Assembly (NCBI GenBank): GCA_020850915.1
Contig: JADZDV010000120.1
Span: 1 to 6,305, forward strand
Reading direction: 5' to 3'
Origin: Chloroflexota bacterium
GTDB lineage: Bacteria; Chloroflexota; UBA6077; JADZDV01
Length of the DNA: 6,305 bases
A model generated the notes under the pieces. The model searched no databases, had not been told where the DNA came from, and saw only the letters and a program-made list of their open reading frames with translations. The stretch's first letter is position 1, and every line of letters starts with the position of its first letter. Position numbers and translations under genes: made by a program. Of the stretch, positions 1 through 5,171 are shown in pieces.

Positions 1-74
1 GCCACGTTGGAATCTACATGCCGCGGAGTTTGGCGACCGCGGGTTTCACCGTGACTCTGGTTCAGGTCCGGCAT
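1..74 (-). CDS. Possible 5' end of a gene running off the left edge (partial)
   Basis: An ATG at 74-72 opens a minus-strand frame that stays open for all 24 codons to the window edge. The start lies nine bases after the stop of the 67-aa membrane protein gene, a spacing typical of co-transcribed, translationally coupled genes. A weak Shine-Dalgarno-like AAGAG sits five bases upstream. The visible N-terminus begins MPDLNQSHGE and is hydrophilic, rich in Arg, Gln, Thr and His, with no signal peptide or membrane segment. No family can be recognised from so short a piece. Third-position G+C is less extreme than in the neighbouring genes, so the frame may be open by chance. The call rests on the tight spacing and on the lack of a stop codon. 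Confidence 0.33.
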   Translation of the reverse strand, partial: MPDLNQSHGETRGRQTPRHVDSNV

Positions 75-83
75 GACGTCTCT

Positions 84-287
84 TCAAGGCAACACGCGGG
101 AGATGAACATGACCACCGCGATGACGCCGAGCATACCGAGGCCCCAGATCAGCGTTGCCTGACCATCTACCCGCACGCCGGGCGCAATACGGTGGAACCC
201 CCGGTCGATCGACCGCTCGAACAGGCTGGCCAGTACAGCGGTCACAGCGACGGCCAGCACAAAGCTCAACCAGAGTGAGTAGAACAT
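84..287 (-). CDS. Small two-helix membrane protein, function unknown (67 aa)
   Basis: A 67-residue protein with two clear hydrophobic stretches, about residues 5-22 and 46-64. They are joined by a polar loop (about 23-45) containing ERSIDRGFHR and a GVRVDGQ segment. The first helix starts almost at the N-terminus and the protein ends right after the second, so it is nearly all membrane hairpin. The positive-inside rule would put the Arg-rich loop in the cytoplasm and both ends outside. The ATG at 287 is preceded by a G-rich stretch (GGGGG, seven bases upstream on the minus strand) that can act as a ribosome binding site. It follows the secreted-protein gene on the same strand but is separated from it by the hairpin at 309-353, so it may have its own transcript. 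I do not recognise a family. It could be a small accessory subunit or an orphan membrane peptide. Confidence 0.68.
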   Translation of the reverse strand: MFYSLWLSFVLAVAVTAVLASLFERSIDRGFHRIAPGVRVDGQATLIWGLGMLGVIAVVMFISRVLP

Positions 288-308
288 CCGTCCGCCCCCA
301 GTGATTGA

Positions 309-353
309 CGCGAACGACCGGGCGGGCCCCTCGGCGCGCCCGGGTCGTTCGCG
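309..353 (-). terminator. Strong GC-rich hairpin, probable terminator of the secreted-protein gene
   Basis: The arm CGCGAACGACC (309-319) is perfectly complementary to GGTCGTTCGCG (343-353). After a one-base bulge the stem continues for five more pairs (320-324 with 337-341), leaving a 12-base loop. It starts 36 bases beyond the stop codon of the 162-aa gene and ends 21 bases before the start of the 67-aa gene. There is no T-run after the stem on either strand, so it is not a textbook intrinsic terminator. It could be a transcript-stabilising 3' structure or a partial attenuator letting some transcription into the 67-aa gene. Confidence 0.5.
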
Positions 354-389
354 CCTCCTCTTCAGTGTCGCGAGCGTCGTGGGCGCCGA

Positions 390-878
390 TCAGGGCTTTG
401 TGGAGCCCCGGTCCGCCCTGGACGGATGTTTGGGCGTCTTCGCCGAGCCGTCCTTCTCGTTGCTGCACGCCACCAGTTTCCCGCTCGCGTCCAGTATGCC
501 GGCCGATTTCACCTGGTCTCGATTCACGCTAGCGTTGACCTTGAGCACGCCCCGGCCGTTCTTGTGCACCTGCCTGGGTCCCGCCTTCCCGAGCTGCGTG
601 CCGGTGCAATCCGCACCACCGTAGATGGCCGCCGAGAAGGCCCCACTCGCCACGATCTCCCGGGCATGAACGCCTACCACCGTACTCGAGCCTTTGTCGC
701 CAGTCGCGTGGAAGTGGACCGGGCCGCGCACGTGGCTGTTGTCCAGCGGCTTTGCGCTGGCCTTGACGATCGGCATGCCCGGCGTCTCCTTCACCGCCGC
801 CAGAGCGGTCCCGCTGACGCCAACGGTCAATGCCAGCGCCGCCGCGGCGCCGAGCTGTGCCATCCGCGCTAAGACCAT
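390..878 (-). CDS. Secreted 162-aa protein with His cluster and two Cys, unknown function
   Basis: The start is the ATG at 878, chosen because GGAGG lies seven bases upstream (886-890) and because translation then begins with a clean Sec signal peptide: basic residue at 5, hydrophobic core about 8-22, and a TALA/A cleavage site at 27/28. Longer in-frame starts (899, 1034) would bury this signal and run into the kinase gene. The mature part (28-162) is a small beta-rich-looking domain with a His cluster (H49, H55, H57 in HVRGPVHFHA, then H71 and H105) and two cysteines (C91 and C138) that could form a disulfide. The pattern, ending in a GKLVACSNE stretch, loosely recalls extracytoplasmic CHRD-like or Cu/Zn-SOD-like beta-sandwich proteins, but I cannot identify the family, and metal binding is speculation. 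The tail 143-162 is charged and Pro/Ser-rich. It lies 100 bp downstream of kinase 1, behind an operator-like repeat array, so it is a likely target of a two-component system. Confidence 0.8.
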   Translation of the reverse strand: MVLARMAQLGAAAALALTVGVSGTALAAVKETPGMPIVKASAKPLDNSHVRGPVHFHATGDKGSSTVVGVHAREIVASGAFSAAIYGGADCTGTQLGKAGPRQVHKNGRGVLKVNASVNRDQVKSAGILDASGKLVACSNEKDGSAKTPKHPSRADRGSTKP

Positions 879-885
879 GTTCGTG

Positions 886-890
886 CCTCC
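886..890 (-). promoter_or_regulatory. Ribosome binding site that fixes the 878 start
   Basis: On the minus strand this reads GGAGG, a full Shine-Dalgarno core seven bases before the ATG at 878. It decides between this start and longer upstream starts in the same frame for the secreted protein. Confidence 0.75.
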
Positions 891-921
891 GTGTGTCATG
901 CGGGCGCTCCCCGCTGGCCTC

Positions 922-927
922 ATCGTA
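922..927 (-). promoter_or_regulatory. Candidate -10 element (TACGAT) for the secreted-protein gene
   Basis: On the minus strand the hexamer TACGAT matches the TANNNT pattern of a bacterial -10 box. It lies 22 bases downstream of the nearest direct repeat of the 950-989 array and would place a transcript start near 915, about 37 bases before the ATG. No good -35 box is visible, as expected for a promoter that relies on an activator bound to the repeats. The match is short, so the assignment is tentative. Confidence 0.35.
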
Positions 928-949
928 GGCATGCAGCGACGGCGAGAGG

Positions 950-989
950 TTGAAGCACACTTGAGGCAACCCTGAGGCTTAGCTGAATG
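950..989 (-). promoter_or_regulatory. Tandem 11-bp-spaced direct repeats, putative OmpR/PhoB-family operator
   Basis: On the plus strand four 7-mers start at 950, 961, 972 and 983, exactly 11 bp apart with four-base spacers: TTGAAGC, TTGAGGC, CTGAGGC and the weaker CTGAATG. On the coding (minus) strand the unit is GCCTCAR. Repeats of about 7 bp spaced by one helical turn are the known binding geometry of winged-helix OmpR/PhoB-family response regulators. The array lies just upstream of the secreted-protein gene. Its last copy extends into the final codons of kinase 1, whose stop codon occupies 979-981. Upstream placement relative to the candidate -10 box fits activation of the downstream gene. 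Confidence 0.6.
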
Positions 990-2394
990 CGCCGCCGACT
1001 GGCAGACGGATGGTGAATGTCGTGCCCTGACCAACAGCGCTGACCGCGCCGATCGTTCCCCCGTGGGACTTCACGATCCCCGCCGCGATCGCCAGCCCGA
1101 GGCCCGTTCCTGACGGCCCATCCGAGGCCCGTCCTTCCACCCGGTGGTAGCGGTCCCAGATGCGGGGCAGCTCCTCCGGCGGTATGCCTGGACCGGTGTC
1201 GGCCACGCGCAGCTCGTAGACGCCATCCTGGCGGTGCGCGGTCACCCACACGCTGCCACCGCTGGGCGTGTACTTGAGCGCGTTCTCGACCAGATTGCCC
1301 AGGGTCTGGACGAGCCGCGCCTGGTCGCCGTCGAACGGCATCTGCTCGTCAGCCTCGACGTTGAGCGTGACGCCGTGGGCAGCCGCCTCCGCGCCGAACT
1401 CGGCCACCGTCTGTTCCACCACGTCGGTCAGCGAGCACGCCTCCCGCTCGAGCGTCAGCCGCCCCACCTGGATCCGGGCGAGCTGGAGGAGGTCTTCTGC
1501 CAGGCGCGAGAGACGGTGAGTGTGACCAACCAGCCCTTCGACGAGCCGCTGGCGCACCTCTGGCACGTCGCCGGCCCCGCGTGAGAGCGCTTCCGCGGCC
1601 GTCTGCATGGCCGCCGCGAGCGAGTGCAGCTCGTGCGAGACGTCGGCGGCGAATTCGCGGCGCGACTCTTCGAGCGTCCGAAGCTGGTAGGCGAGGCTGT
1701 TGAACGAGTCCACCAGCTCGCCAACTTCGTCCGACGAGCGCGCCTCGAGGTGTTGCTCAAGATCGCCGGCGGCCAGCGCGTGCGCGCCCCGGGCAAGCTG
1801 GCGGATCGGGTTGGCGATCGCCCGCGCCACGGCGGCGCCGACCGCGGCGGCCAGGAGCGCCGCCGCCAGGCTTGCCAGACCGACGTTCAAGTTGATGGAG
1901 CGAAGGGTCTCCGAGATGTCCTCGACGCGATAGGCAACGCGCACCGCGCCGATCGGTCTGCCATCCGAGACAATCGGGACGGCGGCGTACAACACCTCAC
2001 TGCCCGGGGTCCGACCGGGCAGCAAACCACCTGTCTCCCGGCCCTGGACCGCCTCCGCGAGCCCGGTCTCCTGCGAGCGCCGCCCGAACATGTGCCGCTC
2101 TTCAACCTCCGTCGTCCCGACAATCTGCCGGTCAGCGTCCACCGCCACCGTGCGGGCGCGAGTCTCGTGGTCCACCTGCTCCAGGTAGAGGCGCACGCCG
2201 TCTGACTGGCGGCTGGCGAGCAGCGGCGCAACGTGGCCAGCGACGAGCCTGGCCTGCTCTGTCAGATCCTGGCGCAGCCGCTCCTTCAGCAGGTCTTCGA
2301 GCACGCCGAGCGTATAGAGCGCCAGACTGGCGACCGTCAGCAGCGTCAGACCGCCGTAGGTCAGAATGAGCCTCGCCCTGAGCGTCCGAACCAC
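979..2394 (-). CDS. Membrane sensor histidine kinase 1 (HAMP-HisKA-HATPase)
   Basis: A 471-residue two-component sensor kinase. It would autophosphorylate a His in response to an extracytoplasmic cue and pass the phosphate to a response regulator. Layout: TM1 about 8-30; extracytoplasmic sensor 31-167 (single PAS/Cache-like, with an AVDADRQIVGTTE strand region and GSEVLYAAVPI); TM2 about 168-190; HAMP 191-243 with the ANPIRQL and DEVGEL signatures; dimerisation/phosphoacceptor domain 244-310; ATPase with N-box LGNLVENALKY (365-375), G1 DTGPG (399-403) and G2 GTGLGL (429-434). The phosphoacceptor is H254. Its H-box reads SHELHSLAAA where SHELRTPLAA is usual, so the conserved Pro is missing. 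The GTG start at 2394 is chosen because GGAG lies five bases upstream; codons further upstream fall in the divergent promoter region. No regulator gene adjoins it. The secreted-protein gene follows on the same strand. Confidence 0.93.
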   Translation of the reverse strand: MVRTLRARLILTYGGLTLLTVASLALYTLGVLEDLLKERLRQDLTEQARLVAGHVAPLLASRQSDGVRLYLEQVDHETRARTVAVDADRQIVGTTEVEERHMFGRRSQETGLAEAVQGRETGGLLPGRTPGSEVLYAAVPIVSDGRPIGAVRVAYRVEDISETLRSINLNVGLASLAAALLAAAVGAAVARAIANPIRQLARGAHALAAGDLEQHLEARSSDEVGELVDSFNSLAYQLRTLEESRREFAADVSHELHSLAAAMQTAAEALSRGAGDVPEVRQRLVEGLVGHTHRLSRLAEDLLQLARIQVGRLTLEREACSLTDVVEQTVAEFGAEAAAHGVTLNVEADEQMPFDGDQARLVQTLGNLVENALKYTPSGGSVWVTAHRQDGVYELRVADTGPGIPPEELPRIWDRYHRVEGRASDGPSGTGLGLAIAAGIVKSHGGTIGAVSAVGQGTTFTIRLPVGGAFS

Positions 2395-2399
2395 CTGAG

Positions 2400-2403
2400 C
2401 TCC
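2400..2403 (-). promoter_or_regulatory. Ribosome binding site deciding the GTG start of kinase 1
   Basis: On the minus strand this reads GGAG, five bases before the GTG at 2394-2392. It favours this start over the in-frame ATG codons at 2472 and 2523, which would extend kinase 1 through the whole spacer and up to the start of kinase 2 and add a low-complexity Arg/Ala-rich leader with no family resemblance. Confidence 0.6.
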
Positions 2404-2470
2404 ATTGTCGCGCAGCGCCCGGCCGGTCGCCGCCGAAGCGCACCCAGTCGACCGAGACGCACCTACGGGC

Positions 2471-2476
2471 ATTCTA
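2471..2476 (-). promoter_or_regulatory. Candidate -10 box (TAGAAT) for kinase 1
   Basis: The minus strand reads TAGAAT, a five-of-six match to TATAAT in an otherwise very GC-rich stretch. It would start transcription near 2464 with a leader of about 70 bases. The expected -35 region (around 2494-2499) reads GCGTGC and does not resemble TTGACA, so an activator or another sigma factor may be involved. Confidence 0.35.
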
Positions 2477-2512
2477 CGTCGGGCGCCAGCCGCGCACGCA
2501 CGAGCGGCGCGG

Positions 2513-2518
2513 TACCAT
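2513..2518 (+). promoter_or_regulatory. Candidate -10 box (TACCAT) for leaderless expression of kinase 2
   Basis: TACCAT fits TANNNT and ends six bases before the ATG of kinase 2 at 2525. That spacing would put the transcript start at or next to the ATG. No Shine-Dalgarno sequence precedes the ATG, which fits a leaderless mRNA. No convincing -35 box is seen. Confidence 0.33.
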
Positions 2519-2524
2519 CCCAAT

Positions 2525-4102
2525 ATGCTGCGCTTTCGCTCCTTGCACGTCCGCCTTCTGGCGGCCTTTGGCCTGACGCTGGGACTCTTCGGCCTGGTGG
2601 TGCTGGAGGGCTGGATTGGTGAGCGCGCCGTCGCGGCCCGCTACGAATACGCCGTCGAGGCAGACCAGCTCGCGGACATTGGCGACCGCCTGTTGGCAGC
2701 CATGGTGGACCAGGCCAACGGGCTGCGCGGCTATCTGGTCGCGGGTGACGCGCAGCTCCTGCACACCTACCGTGACGGCGTGGCCGAGTACGACCAGCTC
2801 CTGCGCGAGGTCCGACAGCGCCAACCGCTCGACCCGGAGACAGTCAGCCTGCTCCAGGCCCAGCTCGACGCGGCGGTCGCCTGGCAGACGGCAGCCGCCC
2901 CCCTGGCCACCGGCCAGCCGAGCCAGGCGATTGCCGATCGTTTCGAGATCCAGAACCGGCAGCTCTTCGATGAGTTCCGCGCGGCCAACGTCACCTTCCG
3001 CGATCATCTCGCAGCGCGCCGTGACGGCGCCATCGAAGATGCCCGCAAGCTTGCCAACCTGGTCGACCTCGTCGCGATCGTCGCCGGAGTGCTGGCGGTC
3101 GGCGTCGCCGCGCTGGCGCTGCTAAGGACCGCCCAGAGCATCGAACGGCCGATCAGCCGACTGCTGGGTGGCACCGTTCGCGTGAGCGCCGGTGACCTCC
3201 AGGTGCGGCTGGATCCCCCGCCCGAACGAGAGCTGGCCCGTCTTGTTGAGGGGTTCAACGCAATGGTGGCTGCGCTGGGCGAAGCGCGCGCGCGGGCGGA
3301 CCGCTCGGCTGAGGAGCTGCGCGAGGCGCTTCAGAACGAGCGTGACCTCACCCGCCGGCTGCAAGAGCTGGACGGCGTCCGCGCCGAGTTCGTCGGCTTC
3401 ATCGCCCACGACCTGCGCGCGCCGCTCGCCGCGGTCCGGCGTTACGCCGAGCTGCTGCGAGAGCACGCCGAGCAGCTTCCAGCCTCCGATCGCGCCCGCT
3501 TCCTGGGTGTCATCGAGACGCAAGCGCGCCAGGCCGGCACGCTGGCTGACGACGTCCTGACCGTGGCCCGCCTCGACAGCGGCGAGATGGCCTTTGCGCG
3601 GGCGTCGTTCGACCTCTCCCGACTGGTCCAGGAGATCGCCCTGGAGCGGGCGGCGGGCGCGGAGCAGCACCGCTTCGAGATCGACGCCGAGCCGGCTCTG
3701 GTGGAAGGCGACCCGCAGCGGCTCCGTCAGGCGCTGGTGAACCTGGTAGAGAACGCTGAGAAGTACTCGCCGTCAGGCGGCCGCATCCGCATCCGCGTGG
3801 AGCTCCTGGGAGACGACGTTCGGGTCAGCATCCAGGACGAAGGCATCGGCATCTCGCCGGCGCAACTGAAGGGCCTGTTCCACAAGTTTGCGCGCGTCGA
3901 GGACCGATCCACTGAGGACATTCCGGGGACCGGATTGGGCCTGTACATCTGCCGCCGCATCATTGAGGCCCACAGCGGCCGGGTCTGGGCCTCCAGCGCC
4001 CCCGGCCAGGGCAGCACGTTCACCATCAGTCTGCCGCTAGCCAGCGGATCCGGCTCCGCCCCCGAGCCCGCCAGCCCGACTACCAGCGCCACCCCCGCCT
4101 GA
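2525..4102 (+). CDS. Membrane sensor histidine kinase 2 (CHASE3-HAMP-HisKA-HATPase)
   Basis: A 525-residue sensor kinase. Layout: TM1 about 8-30; helical extracytoplasmic sensor 31-178 resembling CHASE3 (NGLRGYLVAGDAQLLHTYRD at 65-84 matches its typical RGYL-GD pattern); TM2 about 180-201; HAMP 202-255 with RPISRL; a coiled-coil linker 250-285; HisKA domain 286-353 with canonical H-box FIAHDLRAPLAAV and phosphoacceptor H295; ATPase with N-box LVNLVENAEKY (404-414), G1 DEGIGI (438-443), F-box LFHKFARVE (451-459) and G2 GTGLGL (468-473). All catalytic motifs are intact. The tail 507-525 is a Ser/Pro/Ala/Thr low-complexity extension. The ATG at 2525 gives a TM1 right at the N-terminus; a TTG at 2405 in the same frame would add 40 unrelated residues. 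It is divergent from kinase 1 with 130 bp between the starts. The next downstream genes on this strand are a transglycosylase and a NarL-type regulator; functional pairing with the regulator is unproven. Confidence 0.94.
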   Translation: MLRFRSLHVRLLAAFGLTLGLFGLVVLEGWIGERAVAARYEYAVEADQLADIGDRLLAAMVDQANGLRGYLVAGDAQLLHTYRDGVAEYDQLLREVRQRQPLDPETVSLLQAQLDAAVAWQTAAAPLATGQPSQAIADRFEIQNRQLFDEFRAANVTFRDHLAARRDGAIEDARKLANLVDLVAIVAGVLAVGVAALALLRTAQSIERPISRLLGGTVRVSAGDLQVRLDPPPERELARLVEGFNAMVAALGEARARADRSAEELREALQNERDLTRRLQELDGVRAEFVGFIAHDLRAPLAAVRRYAELLREHAEQLPASDRARFLGVIETQARQAGTLADDVLTVARLDSGEMAFARASFDLSRLVQEIALERAAGAEQHRFEIDAEPALVEGDPQRLRQALVNLVENAEKYSPSGGRIRIRVELLGDDVRVSIQDEGIGISPAQLKGLFHKFARVEDRSTEDIPGTGLGLYICRRIIEAHSGRVWASSAPGQGSTFTISLPLASGSGSAPEPASPTTSATPA

Positions 4103-4132
4103 CCTGCGCAGAGCGCCCAGCCGCCCTCTCAT

Positions 4133-4212
4133 CCGCTCTCCGCTCTCCACTCTCCACTCTCCACCCTCCACCCTCCACCCTTCACCCTTCCGCCCTCCCG
4201 CCCTCCCGCCCC
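4133..4212 (+). repeat. Graded pyrimidine-rich tandem array, 7-bp then 8-bp units
   Basis: Eleven consecutive units fill the space after kinase 2: CCGCTCT twice (4133-4146), CCACTCT twice (4147-4160), CCACCCT three times (4161-4181), TCACCCT once (4182-4188), then octamers TCCGCCCT, CCCGCCCT and CCCGCCCC (4189-4212). The unit changes stepwise along the array and lengthens by one base at the right end, as expected of a microsatellite evolving by local slippage. The plus strand is almost free of G. The array begins 30 bases after the kinase 2 stop and ends 52 bases before the start chosen for the next gene. It is non-coding. Confidence 0.9.
4164..4212 (-). other. G-quadruplex-forming tract on the minus strand
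   Basis: The minus strand carries five G-runs of 3-4 bases separated by single bases over 4193-4212, a pattern predicted to form a very stable parallel quadruplex. Four further GGG runs with four-base loops cover 4164-4187. The motif is on the template strand for the plus-strand genes on either side. It follows directly from the composition of the repeat array; whether it folds in the cell is unknown. Confidence 0.6.
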
Positions 4213-4264
4213 GGTACGCAATGTGCTTGAGCGCCTCACCGCCAGATTGCGGAGAGGGGTGCCA

Positions 4265-5047
4265 GTGGAGCTCTGGGCGCACGCGGCGACCCATGCGAGG
4301 CGTCCTCAGGCCGTGCGGCGCCATTCGGCGCGATCCGTGGCCGCTGGGGTGGCGCACGGCACCAGCCGAGCGCTGGCCGTGGGCGTGCTCGCTGCCGCCA
4401 GCCTCCGGTTCCCGCCACCAGCCGCTGGTCCGCGGCTGCAGACGGCGCCGGTCGTGGAGCTTGCCTCGCTGAACGCGGCGGCCGTCGTGGAGGCGGGCAA
4501 CGCGGCCGCGGTCATACAGGCACCCCCTGTGGAGCTGGAAGCGCCGGGCGCCCAGGTGGCGTCAGCACCGGACGCTATGTCGGCCGCGGCGTCGATACCG
4601 CTGGAGCCTACGCCAACGACGCGTCCGGTCTCCACGACCCCAGCTCCACCAGCCAAGACGCCTTCCCCGGCGTCCGCGACTCGGCCCGCGCGACCGACGA
4701 CGCTCTACGACATGGCCGCCAGACAGTACGGGGTAAGCCCAGCGGTGCTCGAGGCGCTACACACTGTGGAGTCCAGCGGCGCGGGAGACGGCTGTCTACC
4801 GAACCAGGCCGGCTCGGGAGCGATCGGGCCGTTCCAATTCAAGCCAGCGACGTTTCGCGCCTACGGCGTGGACGCGGACGGCGACGGCCGCGCGGATATC
4901 TGCGGCTTCGTGGACTCCCTCTTCTCGGCAGCGCGGTATCTGCACGCCCTCGGCGCGGACACCGGGAGCGCCAGCCCGGTCACGGTGCGCGCGCTGGACC
5001 TCTACGGCACGGCGAGCGGGCGTGTGGTCAGCGCGGCCATCCAATAG
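4265..5047 (+). CDS. Exported lytic transglycosylase-like protein with EF-hand-type loop
   Basis: A 260-aa protein whose C-terminal domain resembles the lysozyme-like fold of lytic transglycosylases (SLT/MltB type), which cut peptidoglycan between MurNAc and GlcNAc. Visible signatures: LEALHTVESSG with probable catalytic Glu E169; GAIGPFQFKPATFRAYG (185-201), matching the family's GxxGPxQFxPxTW-YG motif; DADGDGRAD (203-211), with the DxDxDG spacing of a calcium-binding EF-hand loop; and the FSAARYLHALG helix. C177 and C213 could form a disulfide. Residues 1-35 are basic, followed by a hydrophobic segment (about 36-47), probably a signal sequence or anchor. An Ala/Pro/Ser/Thr-rich linker (about 85-146) follows. 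The GTG at 4265 is preferred because GGAGAGG (4251-4257) lies seven bases upstream. A GTG at 4223 in the same frame lacks a ribosome binding site and adds rare codons. It sits between kinase 2 and a response regulator on the same strand. Confidence 0.85.
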   Translation: MELWAHAATHARRPQAVRRHSARSVAAGVAHGTSRALAVGVLAAASLRFPPPAAGPRLQTAPVVELASLNAAAVVEAGNAAAVIQAPPVELEAPGAQVASAPDAMSAAASIPLEPTPTTRPVSTTPAPPAKTPSPASATRPARPTTLYDMAARQYGVSPAVLEALHTVESSGAGDGCLPNQAGSGAIGPFQFKPATFRAYGVDADGDGRADICGFVDSLFSAARYLHALGADTGSASPVTVRALDLYGTASGRVVSAAIQ

Positions 5048-5097
5048 CCTGGCTGTCAGCCGCGATTGCCGTGCGGTACGCTTCCCCAGTAGCAGTC

Positions 5098-5139
5098 GCC
5101 AGCCTGGCGTTCTCCGCGCTAGCGCGCCGACAGGCTGGC
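5098..5139. promoter_or_regulatory. Nested palindrome upstream of the response regulator
   Basis: GCCAGCCTG (5098-5106) is perfectly inverted as CAGGCTGGC (5131-5139). In the intervening 24 bases lies a perfect 10-bp palindrome, GCGCTAGCGC (5116-5125), whose centre is only two bases from that of the outer repeat. It stands 51 bases after the transglycosylase stop and 32 bases before the regulator ATG. It could be a dimer-binding operator, a leader hairpin, or a terminator of the upstream gene. No T-run follows it. Confidence 0.5.
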
Positions 5140-5171
5140 ACGGGCGGAGCACGTGGGCACAGGGCACTGAG

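Noticed and set aside
46..468. 140-residue minus-strand frame overlapping the membrane peptide
   Set aside because: Arg/Gly-rich shadow of the 67-aa gene and of the hairpin region, without a family signature.
879..1034. N-terminal extension of the secreted protein to an ATG at 1034
   Set aside because: It would overlap the end of kinase 1 and bury a clean signal peptide; the GGAGG at 886-890 supports the 878 start.
2395..2523. N-terminal extension of kinase 1 to ATG codons at 2472 or 2523
   Set aside because: The extra residues are low-complexity Arg/Ala-rich sequence across the divergent promoter region, and GGAG before the GTG at 2394 gives a good start.
2405..2524. TTG start for kinase 2 at 2405
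   Set aside because: Adds 40 residues unrelated to the family before a normal N-terminal membrane helix and would nearly abut kinase 1's start.
4133..4212. CRISPR array
   Set aside because: The units are 7-8 bp, contiguous and without unique spacers; it is a microsatellite.
4223..4264. GTG start of the transglycosylase-like gene at 4223
   Set aside because: No ribosome binding site, and the 14 added codons include several rare ones (AGA twice, TTG, CTT); not excluded outright.
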